Part shown: positions 47,979-56,948 of the stretch, piece after piece
Numbering within the stretch: position 1 is the stretch's first letter
Layout of the letters: each line of letters opens with the position of its first letter
NCBI GenBank assembly: GCA_001942185.1
Contig: MKJV01000068.1
Location: 1-64,000 of the forward strand
DNA from: Pseudonocardia sp. CNS-004
GTDB taxonomy: Bacteria; Actinomycetota; Actinomycetes; Mycobacteriales; Pseudonocardiaceae
Length of the DNA: 64,000 nt
Direction of reading: 5' to 3'
Notes under the pieces: model-generated
Database searches by the model: none
What the model saw: only the letters and a program-made list of their open reading frames with translations
What the model was told of the DNA's origin: nothing
Translations under genes and position numbers: made by a program

Positions 47979-48841
47979 ATGAGTTTCCCGTCGGACCGAC
48001 CGTCGACCTGGTTCGTCACCGGCACCTCTCGCGGCCTGGGCCTCGAGCTGGTCACCCAGCTGCTCCGGCGCGGCGACAACGTGGCGGCGACGACCCGGTC
48101 CACCGACCGGCTGCTGGCCGCGATCGGCGACCGCGTCGACACCTCGCGGCTCCTCCCCCTGGCCGTCGACCTGCGCGACGACGCCGCGGTCCGGCAGGCC
48201 GTCGACCAGACCGTCGCGCGCTTCGGCGCACTCGACGTCGTGGTCAACAACGCCGGTTACGGCTACCTGGCCGCGGTCGAGGAGACCGGCCCCGCCGACG
48301 TCCGCGACATGCTGGACGTCCAGGTCGTCGGCGTGTGGAACGTCCTGCGTGCCACGCTGCCTCTGCTGCGCCGGCAGAAGGGCGGGCACGTCGTGAACGT
48401 CTCGTCGGTGCTCGGGCTGGTCGCCCTTCCGGGCTGGGCGCTCTACTGCGCCGGCAAGTTCGCGCTGGAGGGTCTCACCGAGGCCCTCGCGGGCGAGGTC
48501 GCCGACTTCGGCGTCAAGGTCACGATCGTCGAGCCCGGCTACTTCCGCACCGAGTTCCTCACCAGGGAGTCCCTCGCGCTGCCCGCCGAGACCACCGACG
48601 CTACCCCGGAATCCGCGAGATGGTCGAGAACCACCTGAACCTGCAGGGCAGCCAGCTCGGCGACCCGGTCAAGGGTGCTGCGGCCATCATCGACCGGGTC
48701 GTGAGCGGCGCCGAGGGTCCGCTGCGCCAGGTGCTCGGCTCGGACTCCCACGGCTACGCCAGCGCGAAGGTCGACTCCCTGCGCGCGAACCTCGACGCCA
48801 CCGCGCAGAGCGCTCCTGCCACCGACCACCCCGCCGCCTGA
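47979..48841 (+). CDS. SDR oxidoreductase controlled by the MmyB-type regulator
   Basis: ATG 47979 follows GAGGA. MSFPSDRPSTWFVTGTSRGLGLELVTQLLRRGDNVAATTRS: TGxxxGxG at residues 14-21. NNAGYGYLAAVEETG follows at about 85. The YxxxK pair (LYCAGKFALEG) is at about 157. A one-base shift near 48600 leads to PGIREMVENHLNLQGSQLGDPVKGAAAIIDRVV, typical of the oxidoreductase-specific C-terminus. About 287 residues. Typical partner of XRE/MmyB genes; reaction unknown. Confidence 0.82.
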
Positions 48842-48866
48842 CCCGCCGCGCCGGCACGAGCAGTTC

Positions 48867-49822
48867 GTGAGGGGCGCGCGGGACTACGCTGCGCGGGTGT
48901 TGTCGCCGTCCGCAACCATCGCGTCCGACCTCGTGCCGCGGCTGGCACTGCTGCTCGCGATGACGGAGCACGGTCACATGAGTGCGGCAGCGGCGGCGGT
49001 CGGCGTGCCTCAACCCACCGCCACACGGTGGCTCACGGCGCTCAACCGGACCGTCGGGGTGCCCCTCACGCACCGGGTCGGCAGGCGGGTCGAACTCACG
49101 CGGGCCGGGACCGCGCTGGCCGAATCGGTGGGTGCGGCACACACCTCGCTGGCCGTCGGTGTTGCGCGCGCCCACGAGGCAGCCGACCCGGGGCGGGGCC
49201 AGGTCGTGTTCGGGTTCCTCCGGACCATGGGGGCGAGCCGCGCCCCCGAGCTCCTGCGCGGCTACCGCAAGGTGCATCCCCGCGTCCGGCTCGCGCTCGT
49301 GCAGGCCTCCCACGAGGAGCTGATCGACAAACTGCACAACGGGACGATCGATCTCGCACTGGCGTCGATACGCGACAGCGACACCGGCGTCGGGGCTTCC
49401 GAGCTCTTCCGGGAACCCTTCGTCCTCGTCACGCCGGCCGATCACCGGCTGGCGCGGCGCGAGGCGGTGCGCCTGCGCGACTGCCGCGACGAGACCTTCG
49501 TCGGCCTGTCGGCAGGTATCGCTCTGCGCCGACGGGTCGACGACCTCTTCCGCACGGCCGGGGTGCGGCCGCGCTACGGGTTCGAGACCGACGAGGTCGA
49601 GACCGTGCGCGGGCTGGCCACCGCCGGCGTCGGGGTCGCCGTCCTGCCGGCACGCCAGGGCGGGCCCCTCTCCGGTTCCGCCGAGGTGCCGATCGTGCCT
49701 CGCCACTACCGGCAGATCGGACTGCTCGTCTCGCTGGACCGCCCGCTGGAACCGGCCGCTGCGGCTTCCGGGAGTGGGCCTCCCGGTACGCCTGGACGCA
49801 CTCCTCGGACCACCGGCCCTGA
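48867..49822 (+). CDS. LysR-family regulator
   Basis: Starts at GTG 48867 or, more likely, at GTG 48897 ([50 protein letters not shown], the winged helix). The effector domain follows ([39 protein letters not shown]), with [11 protein letters not shown] and [16 protein letters not shown] one-base shift near 49765 gives the proper end, [18 protein letters not shown]. About 310 residues. Downstream on the other strand is a decayed arginine deiminase, so its original target is uncertain; LysR proteins of this type often control MFS transporters. Confidence 0.78.
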
Positions 49823-49862
49823 CCGTCGCCGTCTCCCGGCACCGGCGTTCGACCTCGGTCGA

Positions 49863-50100
49863 GGGGGTCGCGGACGATCGGGCAGGTCATGCAGTGCCCG
49901 CCACCGCGGCCGCTGCGGAGCTCGGCGCCGACGATGGTGATCACTTCGATGCCGTCGACGATGTGCATGGCCGCGCGCAGCTCGGGCATCCCGGCGACGA
50001 TCACGCGCTCGGCCGCACCGGCCCCGAACAGCGCTGCCGCCATCTGCGCGATCGCCTGCCGGGAGGAGCGCTCGCCCATCCCGACCAGCAGACCCCGCTC
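49863..50100 (-). pseudogene. Arginine deiminase remnant with internal deletion
   Basis: From about 50100 the reading [47 protein letters not shown] corresponds to the central ADI segment. It jumps at once to [32 protein letters not shown], the extreme C-terminus with the catalytic Cys (GGGHCMTCP). The first ~200 residues and about 100 internal ones are missing. It is boxed in between a LysR gene and the MDR gene. Arginine deiminase (arcA) makes citrulline and ammonia; no other arc gene is in view. Confidence 0.55.
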
Positions 50101-50106
50101 GCCACA

Positions 50107-51153
50107 TCAACTCACGGGAGTGGGCGACGCAACCTTGACGATCGTTTTCCCCCGAGTGTCGCCGGACAATGCCTGGTTGAGAGTATCGCGAGCGTTTTCC
50201 AAGCCTTCGACGACGGTCTCCTCGTACGACAACGAGCCCTCCCGCATCGCCGTGGCCAGCTTTCCGATGATTTCACCATAACGCCCGACGTGGTCGGTGA
50301 CGATGAACCCCCGCAGGGTGGCTCGCTGCATCAGCAACTGGTTCACATTTCGCAGACCCAGCTGGTCGCTCTGGTCGTTGTAGTTGTCGTACTCGGATAT
50401 CAAACCGCACAGTGTCACTCGCGCGCCGACGTTCAGCCGGCTCAGGACGTGATCCATTATCGGGCCGCCCACGTTCTCGAAGTCGACGTCGATGCCATGG
50501 GGAGTCACGTCGTCGAGCGCCTCGCGCCAGTCGGGCGAATGTCGATCCACGCCGGCGTCGAAGCCGAGCTCCGCCACGAGGCGGCGGCACTTCTCAGCAC
50601 CGCCTGCGATGCCGACCACCCGAGCGCCACGCTGCTTCGCCAGCTGGCCGGCGATAGAACCCACAGCCCCGGCAGCGGCAGAAACCACGAACGTCTCCCC
50701 CGGTTGGGGATCGCCCAGTTCCACACCGATGAACGCTGAGATGCCAGTGTGTCCGAGCACTCCGAGGAACGCGGAGAGCGGCGCCGGCAGCGGGTCGGGA
50801 AGGACCGTAAACGGAATCTCGAGAACGGAATCGTCGGCGACGCAGTATTCTTGCCAGCCGGTGAAGCCCAGCACGAACGCTCCGACCGGCAGATCCGGCC
50901 GCCGACTTTCGACGACCTGCCCCACGCCGAGACCCCGCATGACCGCACCGAGCTCGACCGGCGGGATGTAGGACCGAATCCGGCTCATCCAGACGCGGTT
51001 CGTGGGATCGAGCGAGAGGTAGAGTGTACGGACCAACGCCTGCCCGTCGCCGATTTCCGCAACGGGCTCCTCGCCCCACTCGAGATCCCCCTCGCCGACT
51101 CGGCCCCGAGGCCTGTTGCGCAAACGAAAGAGCCGATTGATGGGCGAGTTCAT
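50107..51153 (-). CDS. NADP-dependent MDR reductase (curA/leukotriene-B4-dehydrogenase-like)
   Basis: Intact, 348 residues. INRLFRLRNRPRGRVGEGDLEWGEEPVAEIGDGQALVRTLYLSLDPTNRVWM is the characteristic N-terminus of the YncB/CurA/PTGR branch. ETFVVSAAAGAVGSIAGQLAKQRGARVVGIAGG is the NADPH-binding GxGxxG loop (AxGAVGSIA). No zinc ligands. Members reduce alpha,beta-unsaturated ketones or aldehydes. It is divergent from the 51.4-57 kb cluster and shares its upstream region with several inverted repeats, so it probably belongs to it. Confidence 0.87.
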   Translation of the reverse strand: MNSPINRLFRLRNRPRGRVGEGDLEWGEEPVAEIGDGQALVRTLYLSLDPTNRVWMSRIRSYIPPVELGAVMRGLGVGQVVESRRPDLPVGAFVLGFTGWQEYCVADDSVLEIPFTVLPDPLPAPLSAFLGVLGHTGISAFIGVELGDPQPGETFVVSAAAGAVGSIAGQLAKQRGARVVGIAGGAEKCRRLVAELGFDAGVDRHSPDWREALDDVTPHGIDVDFENVGGPIMDHVLSRLNVGARVTLCGLISEYDNYNDQSDQLGLRNVNQLLMQRATLRGFIVTDHVGRYGEIIGKLATAMREGSLSYEETVVEGLENARDTLNQALSGDTRGKTIVKVASPTPVS

Positions 51154-51232
51154 AATCGATCCCCGTTGGTCGCGAGCAGTGACATGGGTGGTCGAACACG
51201 CGGCGCGATCGCCGCAGCAAGGGGTGTCCGCA

Positions 51233-51378
51233 AGTCTGCCGGCAGACTAGACCGGGCGTCGATGGTCGTCAACACTGTGTCGAGACCGGCGGCGACCTCG
51301 CCTCCCGGGCGCCGGCCGGCGTGGCCGACACGGCGAAGTCGACAGTGTGTTGACTAATACCGACACCTCGTGCAATGT
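51233..51378 (+). promoter_or_regulatory. Divergent control region with palindromes and a sigma-70-like promoter
   Basis: The 276-base gap between the MDR gene and the NTF2 gene holds a perfect 16-bp palindrome, AGTCTGCC/GGCAGACT (51233-51248). It also holds a long-range inverted pair (14 of 16 positions): GTCAACACTGTGTCGA (51268-51283) and TCGACAGTGTGTTGAC (51339-51354). A plus-strand promoter-like set follows: TTGACT (51350-51355), 17 bases, CAATGT (51373-51378), so the second arm overlaps the -35. Expression of the plus-strand operon is likely repressed here, perhaps by the TetR at 56949-57620. Confidence 0.45.
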
Positions 51379-51429
51379 GGGGTTGGACACCGGCTGAGGC
51401 ATCAGTCGACGAGAAGAGGGAGGCGGCGT

Positions 51430-51912
51430 ATGAGCGCGCAGGCGGACAACCGCGCGACGGTTGAGCGCTTCTGGAAGGCTCTCGAGGAGGGCCCACCTCG
51501 CGGCGCGGCCCTCGAGGCCTGGAAGGACACCTTCGCCGAGGATGGCGTCTGGGAGATGCCCTTCGCGCCCGAGCCGCTGGCCAAGAGCGTGCCGGGCCGA
51601 CACCTCATCGGACATTTCATCGACTGGTTCTTCGACTCGGTGCCGGACCTGTGCATCGACTCGCTGACGGTGCACGACACCACCGACCCGGAGCTCTTCG
51701 TCCTCGAGCTCAACGGCACGGCGACGGTGTCGCAGAACGGCAAGATCTACGCGAACACCTATTGCACGCACATGCGGATCCGAGACGGCAGGATCGTCCT
51801 GTTCCGCGAGTACTTCAATCCTGACGTCGTCCTCGAGGCGTTCGGGCACGACGAGATCGCCAAGGGCATGTCGTCCGTTCTTGCCGCTGCTGGGGTGGAG
51901 GTCGGTCAGTGA
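51430..51912 (+). CDS. NTF2-like (SnoaL/ketosteroid-isomerase fold) protein
   Basis: Intact, 160 residues. MSAQADNRATVERFWKALEEGP, with WKDTFAEDGVWEMPFAP, RHLIGHFIDWFFDSVPDLCIDS and MRIRDGRIVLFREYFNPDVVLEAFG: the alpha-helix cone with curved sheet of the SnoaL-like family. GGGAGGCGG precedes ATG 51430. These proteins are isomerases, dehydratases, cyclases or binding partners. First gene of a plus-strand operon; the next gene overlaps it (GTGA). Confidence 0.8.
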   Translation: MSAQADNRATVERFWKALEEGPPRGAALEAWKDTFAEDGVWEMPFAPEPLAKSVPGRHLIGHFIDWFFDSVPDLCIDSLTVHDTTDPELFVLELNGTATVSQNGKIYANTYCTHMRIRDGRIVLFREYFNPDVVLEAFGHDEIAKGMSSVLAAAGVEVGQ

Positions 51913-52367
51913 AGTTGGAACCGGAGTTCAGCTACACCGCAGAGCTCGCCGAACCTCAGGTCGTCGGCCCAGGCCCTTACGGACTACGTCAGGTCCTCGC
52001 CGTCACGGGAGGCAAGGTCACCGGCACGCGGCTCAGCGGGACAGCGGCCCCCGGTGGCGGCGACTGGCTGCTGGCCGGGGAAGACGGCTTCGGCCGGCTC
52101 GACGTACGCGCGCAGTTCTACACCGACGACGGCGCGGTCATCTACATGAGCTACCAGGGCCTGGTCGAGGTGACCGAAGCAGCCGCAGGCGCACTCGGTG
52201 GCAATGCGACGGGCACCGACTTCGGCGACCACTACTTCGTCACGACACCACGCCTGGAATGTGGAGACCCCAGGTACTCCTGGGTCAACCAGAGCATCTT
52301 CGTAGGACAAGGGCGCATCCAGCCCGGGCCGATCGTCGAGTTCCAGGTCTTCCGGGTCGACGCATGA
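51909..52367 (+). CDS. DUF3237-domain protein
   Basis: Intact, 152 residues. PEFSYTAELAEPQVVGPGPYGLRQVLAVTGGKVTGTRLSGTAAPGGGDWLLAGEDGFGRLDVRAQFYTDDGAVIYMSYQG matches DUF3237, a single beta-barrel domain often found in catabolic operons for terpenes, lactones and aromatic side chains; enzymatic role unproven. GTG 51909 overlaps the NTF2 stop. Together the NTF2/DUF3237 pair precedes an esterase, as in several degradative clusters I can recall; exact role inferred only. Confidence 0.78.
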   Translation: MKLEPEFSYTAELAEPQVVGPGPYGLRQVLAVTGGKVTGTRLSGTAAPGGGDWLLAGEDGFGRLDVRAQFYTDDGAVIYMSYQGLVEVTEAAAGALGGNATGTDFGDHYFVTTPRLECGDPRYSWVNQSIFVGQGRIQPGPIVEFQVFRVDA

Positions 52368-52419
52368 CACCCACCGGCCGTTCCGGCAGATCCCTCCCGC
52401 TCCGGGGGTGACGGGTCGC

Positions 52420-53355
52420 ATGAGTGTGCTGCATACGCAGGTGCAGCAGCTGTTGCACTCTGCATCCGCACGCCCGGCTCCACAGCCGTGGGAGATGTCG
52501 ATCGCCGCTTACAGGCAGGCCGCGGAGAACACGAGGGCGTTGTCGGGTCCCGTTGACGAGCGCTGCACGGTCGAGGACTTCACGATCCCCACTCGTGAGG
52601 GGTCGGTCGCGGCACGGCGCTACCACCCTCCCGCAGCTGGATCGCCCCCGCTCCCCGGCGTTGTCTACCTGCACGGCGGGGGCTTCGTACGCGGAAGCCT
52701 GGACACCCACGATCGACTCTGCCGGGAAGTCTGCGTGCAGGGCGGGCTCGTCGTGGTTTCCGTCGCGTACCGACTCGCACCAGAACACCCATATCCGGCT
52801 GCTCGGAACGACGCCGCCGATGCATTTTCGTGGGTGAGCGAGCACGCCGATGGGTTGGGCATCGACATCGATTCGCTCGCCGTCGCAGGTGACTCCTCAG
52901 GGGGTGCGCTGGCGGCAGGCATCGCTCTCGCCTCGCGAGCAGGCGGCCCGCCGGTCAAGGCACAGGGTCTGCTGTGTCCCGCTCTCGATGCCACCATGAG
53001 CAGCGACTCGGTAGAACGGTACACGGATGGTCCGTTCCTCACCCGGGCCGCGCTCGAATGGTCATACGGCCTGTACATCCCTGACGCCGGTGACCGTCGT
53101 TCGAGCCTCGCCTCACCGTTGCTGACGCAGGATCTCACAGGTGCTCCACCTGCCGTCATCCTCAGCGCCGAGGTCGATCCCGTTGCCGACGACGCCCGCC
53201 GGTACGGCGAAAGGCTCGCGGCGGCGGGAATCGAAGTCCGGAGCCATGAGTACAAGGGCATGCCGCACAGCTTCCCGCTGCTGGCGGGGGTACTGGACGA
53301 CGGCGGTCACGCCATCACGGTATTCGCGCGTGGACTCTCCGACTTGCTCCGATAG
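52420..53355 (+). CDS. Alpha/beta hydrolase, hormone-sensitive-lipase family esterase
   Basis: Intact, 311 residues. Family IV esterase: HGGG (residues 85-88, oxyanion hole), GDSSGG (157-162, nucleophile Ser159), YKGMPHSF (catalytic His near 280) and DPVADD (Asp near 250). ATG 52420 follows GGGGGTGACGGG. Hydrolyses short-chain esters or lactones. Placed among NTF2/DUF3237/cupin genes, it probably opens an ester or lactone intermediate of the cluster. Confidence 0.85.
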   Translation: MSVLHTQVQQLLHSASARPAPQPWEMSIAAYRQAAENTRALSGPVDERCTVEDFTIPTREGSVAARRYHPPAAGSPPLPGVVYLHGGGFVRGSLDTHDRLCREVCVQGGLVVVSVAYRLAPEHPYPAARNDAADAFSWVSEHADGLGIDIDSLAVAGDSSGGALAAGIALASRAGGPPVKAQGLLCPALDATMSSDSVERYTDGPFLTRAALEWSYGLYIPDAGDRRSSLASPLLTQDLTGAPPAVILSAEVDPVADDARRYGERLAAAGIEVRSHEYKGMPHSFPLLAGVLDDGGHAITVFARGLSDLLR

Positions 53356-53432
53356 GTCCCGCTCCAGCACTCCCGGTCCGTGATCCCGAACACGCACAGG
53401 ACGCCACAACACAAAGACGAACGAGGACTGAC

Positions 53433-53996
53433 ATGACCACATCAGAAGTCGACCAGATCCAGCCTGCACCCTCTCGCGACGGCGAGAGCTATGTCTCGCA
53501 CCGTGACGAGATCCACTTCAAGATGACCGGCGATTTCATGACGGGCGTGGACTTCTGGATCCACGCGACCGGCGAGACCACCAACGGCCAGCTGATCGTC
53601 ATCGAGACGAACTGGGTCCGAGGCACCGAACCGGTCTGGCACATCCACCACCGCGAAGAGGAGGGCTTCTTCGTGATAGACGGCGAGATCGCGATCCACA
53701 CCGAGGCCGGTTCGTATCGCGCCAAGCGAGGCCAGTTCGTGTGGGGACGCAAAGACCAGCGGCACACGTATGAGGTGGTCGGCGAGGAAGCTCGGATCCT
53801 CGTGGTGTTCGTTCCCGGACCCGACAGTTTGGGTTTCGAGCCCAACGGCGGAATCGACAAGTACTTCTACGAGGCCCGCGACCGGGAGCTTCGGACGCCC
53901 GAGCAGCTCCAGGCAGAGGTCGAGAACCTGAAGGTCAACTACGGGTTGGAGATGTTCCCGGACCTGCCGCACCCGCGTGACCAGAAGGGCGAGTAG
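53433..53996 (+). CDS. Cupin-domain protein
   Basis: Intact, 187 residues. Conserved cupin motif 1: PVWHIHHREEEGFFVIDGEIAIH (His, His and Glu metal ligands). Motif 2: GQFVWGRKDQRHTYEVVGEEARILVVFVPG. Single-domain cupin; could be an isomerase, a dioxygenase (quercetinase-like) or a sensor. ATG 53433 after GAGGA. Two bases after its stop the GTG of an ALDH gene begins, so they are cotranscribed. Confidence 0.83.
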   Translation: MTTSEVDQIQPAPSRDGESYVSHRDEIHFKMTGDFMTGVDFWIHATGETTNGQLIVIETNWVRGTEPVWHIHHREEEGFFVIDGEIAIHTEAGSYRAKRGQFVWGRKDQRHTYEVVGEEARILVVFVPGPDSLGFEPNGGIDKYFYEARDRELRTPEQLQAEVENLKVNYGLEMFPDLPHPRDQKGE

Positions 53997-53998
53997 CG

Positions 53999-55505
53999 GT
54001 GACCATCGACGTATCCCTCGACACCACCGTGCCGCACTGGATCGCCGGCGCCGCCGTCCCCCCGACGAACGGGCCGCGAGCCGACATCCATGATCCGGCT
54101 ACCGGGCGCGTGGTCAGGACCGTCGTGCTGGGCGGTGCTGATGCCGTCGAGGAAGCTGTGGCCGACGCGCGGACCGCCGCGGAGGCCTGGGCCGCCACCC
54201 CCGCCCCGGCACGCGCATCGGTGCTCCACCGGTTCCGCGCTCTGATGATCGAGCACACGGACGAGCTGGCTGCACTCATCACATCCGAACAGGGCAAGAC
54301 GATCGCAGATGCCCGGGGAGAAATAGCCCGATCCATCGAGGCCGTCGACGTGTCGCTCTCGGTTGTGCAGCAGCTCAAGGGGGAGTACGCCGACCAGGTC
54401 GCCAACGGCGTCGACACGTACTCCTTCCGTCAGCCTCTCGGGGTGTGTGCGGGCATCACACCGTTCAACTTCCCGGTCATGGTGCCGGTGTCGATGTTCA
54501 CGGCCGCGATTGCCTGTGGGAACGCGTTCGTGCTCAAACCGAGTGAGCGGGTGCCGTCGCGTCGGTTCGGCTGGCACAGATGATGAGCGATGCCGGTCTG
54601 CCCGGCGGCGTGCTCAACGTCGTCCACGGTGGCTCGGAAGCGGTCGACGCACTTCTCGATCACCGCGATGTCGCGGCGGTGTCGTTCGTCGGGTCCACCC
54701 GCGTCGCGCGCATCATCTACCGGCGCTCGGCCGAGGCCGGCAAGAAGGTCCAGGCCCTCGGGGCGCGAAGAACCACATGGTGGTGATGCCCGACGCAGAC
54801 CTCGACGCCGCTGCCGATGCACTGGTGTCAGCGGCCTACGGCGCCGCGGGTCAGCGGTGCATGGCCGTGACCGTCGCGGTCGCCGTCGGCGCGGCGGGAG
54901 AGGTTCTGGTCGCCAAGACCGCCGAGCGCGCGAACACGTTCACGGTGGGCCCAGGGGCCGCGCCGGGCACCGACATGGGGCCGTTGATCTCAGAGGTCGC
55001 GCTCGATCGGGTCCGTGGGGCGCTGGAGCTCTCCGTTGCGCAAGGGGGCCGATTGATCGTCGACGGCCGCGAACGCCCTGCACCCGGAGCCGGCTACTTC
55101 ATCGGCCCCAGTCTCGTCGACCACGTCAGCGTCGAGAGCGACCTCTACCGCGAAGAGGTGTTCGGACCCGTGCTGAGCGTGCTGCGCGCCAGAGATCTCG
55201 AGCACGCCCTGCAGATCGTGAACGACAACCCCTACGGAAACGGCGCCGCCATCTTCACCAGCAGCGGTGCGGCGGCACGTCGGTTCACCCGGGGCGTACG
55301 GGCCGGAAGCGTAGGGGTCAATATCCCCATCCCCGTGCCGATCTCCTGGTTCGGCTTCGGCGGCTGGGGCGACTCGCGGTTCGGTGACGACGGGCTCAAC
55401 TACGACGCCTACCGCTTCTACACGAGGTCCAAAGTCATCACCCAGCGCTGGACGGAGCCCACTCCAGGTCTTGCTCCGCACTTCGTCGCGGCGGCAGGTC
55501 AGTAA
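53999..55505 (+). CDS. Methylmalonate-semialdehyde dehydrogenase-like (CoA-acylating) ALDH
   Basis: VTIDVSLDTTVPHWIAGAAVPPTNGPRADIHDPATGRVVRTV starts an MmsA-type ALDH: ITPFNFPVMVPVSMFTAAIACGNAFVLKPSERVP (cofactor site) and GAAGQRCMAVTVAVAVG with the nucleophile Cys in GQRCM. Single-base shifts near 54565 and 54765 are needed. Ends WFGFGGWGDSRFGDDGLNYDAYRFYTRSKVITQRW, the MmsA-specific FxGxGGxxDS...YTxxKxVTxRW closing. About 500 residues. Oxidises a semialdehyde, typically to an acyl-CoA. Together with the acyl-CoA ligase downstream it leads into beta-oxidation-type degradation. Confidence 0.8.
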
Positions 55506-55526
55506 CGAGGCCATCGAGGAGCTGCC

Positions 55527-55967
55527 ATGTCCGAGAACAGTTCCACCTCGCCGCCCGCTTCCCACCCTCCTCGGCTTGATCACGTCGGAATACTCGTGCG
55601 CGATCTGGATTCTGCCGTCGCACACTGGTCCGGCCGGTTCCAGGTCGAGGTTGCTCGAACGGTTGAGGCGCCGGCCATGAGCATCAGCGCGGCCTTCCTC
55701 AACGTTTCAGGGGCAGCGGTCGAGCTGTACACCGTCCACGACACGGATGCGCTCGATGCGGCTCTCGAAGGCGCGTCGGCAAAACTCGACCACGTAGCAC
55801 TACGGCTGCACCACGCCGATGGCCCTGAACTCGCCGGATGCACCATCCGAGGGCCCGGTCGACCAGATCCCATCGTCGCACCCATTCTGATGGGAGACAC
55901 GACACATGTCTGGACCGAGCCTCCCGGGATCGATGTTCTTCTCCAACTGATCAGGCCCGGCGGGTGA
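55527..55967 (+). CDS. VOC-fold protein (methylmalonyl-CoA epimerase-like)
   Basis: Intact, 146 residues. RLDHVGILVRDLDSAVAHWSGRFQVEVARTVEA... AFLNVSGAAVELYTVH... LDHVALRLHHADG: paired beta-alpha-beta-beta-beta modules with His (LDHV) and Glu (VELY) metal ligands at the positions used by methylmalonyl-CoA epimerase and glyoxalases. It starts 22 bases after the ALDH stop (operon). Substrate unknown. Confidence 0.8.
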   Translation: MSENSSTSPPASHPPRLDHVGILVRDLDSAVAHWSGRFQVEVARTVEAPAMSISAAFLNVSGAAVELYTVHDTDALDAALEGASAKLDHVALRLHHADGPELAGCTIRGPGRPDPIVAPILMGDTTHVWTEPPGIDVLLQLIRPGG

Positions 55968-56066
55968 TCCCAGACTTGCGGTAGAGCTGTTCGGCAGAAC
56001 CGTTCGGTCTCATCATGCGGCTCGGTACACGAGACGCCAACGAAATAACACACAAGGAGGAGCGCA

Positions 56067-56933
56067 ATGGGGCGCATGGAAGGAAAGGTCGCACTGGTCA
56101 CCGGCGCGGCCCGGGGTCAGGGACGGGCACACGCGATCCGACTCGCCCAAGAAGGTGCAGACGTCCTCGCGTTCGACTGCCCGGCCGATGGAAGGGTGCC
56201 GTACCCCGTCGGCACGGCAGATGATCTCGCGATCACCGTCAAAGAGGTAGAGGCACTCGGCCGGCGAATCATCGCACACGAAGGGGACGTCCGGGAGCAG
56301 GCCGCGCTGGACGAGTTGGTGGCCTCGGGAGTGCAGGCTTTTGGCGGGCTCGATGTCGCGGTGGCCAACGCCGGCATCTGGACCGTGCACCCCTTCGCAG
56401 ATATTCCCGAGCACGAGTTCTTGGACGTTCTCAACGTCAACATCATGGGGGTCTGGCGCACGCTGAAGGCGGTGACTCCTGCCATGAAGTCGCGCGGCGG
56501 TGGGTCGGTGATCGTCACCTCGTCCGGCAACGGCGTCGAGGGATCTCCCCACTACGTCCACTACGTCGCATCGAAGCACGGCGTACTCGGCCTGGCGAAG
56601 AGTGCAGCGCTCGAGTTCGGCCAGTTCGGCATACGGGTCAACTCGTTGCTACCCGGACCTACCGATACCCCCGCCCTGGACTGGCAAGGCGGCTACGATC
56701 TCTGCGCAGGAAAGGGACCGGGCCAGGGCGTCAAGGAGGACTTGCAGGGCGCGAAGTACTGGTCGGTTCTCCGGGATGTGGGCCTCCTGCCGACGCGAGC
56801 CATGAGCGAGGCGGTCCTGTGGCTCGCATCCGACGAATCGCGGTGGACGACCGGCCTCGAAATGCTGGTCGACGGCGGCCACATGCTCATGCCGGGGCTG
56901 AACATGGCGAAGATCGCGTTGGACAACCAGTAG
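56067..56933 (+). CDS. Mycofactocin-coupled SDR oxidoreductase
   Basis: Intact, 288 residues. MEGKVALVTGAARGQGRAHAIRLAQEGADVLAFDCPA has the extended GAARGQGRAHA loop and the D/C-rich insert typical of SDRs dependent on the redox cofactor mycofactocin (TIGR03971-type). NAGIW follows at about 98 and YVASKHG holds the catalytic YxxxK at about 168. ETRWTTGLEMLVDGGHMLMPGLN-type end. The nicotinamide is thought to stay bound and to be re-oxidised by mycofactocin; the mft genes themselves are not in this window. It lies 99 bases after the VOC gene with its own ribosome site (AAGGAGG). Confidence 0.85.
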   Translation: MGRMEGKVALVTGAARGQGRAHAIRLAQEGADVLAFDCPADGRVPYPVGTADDLAITVKEVEALGRRIIAHEGDVREQAALDELVASGVQAFGGLDVAVANAGIWTVHPFADIPEHEFLDVLNVNIMGVWRTLKAVTPAMKSRGGGSVIVTSSGNGVEGSPHYVHYVASKHGVLGLAKSAALEFGQFGIRVNSLLPGPTDTPALDWQGGYDLCAGKGPGQGVKEDLQGAKYWSVLRDVGLLPTRAMSEAVLWLASDESRWTTGLEMLVDGGHMLMPGLNMAKIALDNQ

Positions 56934-56948
56934 CGTCCGAGCAAGTGT

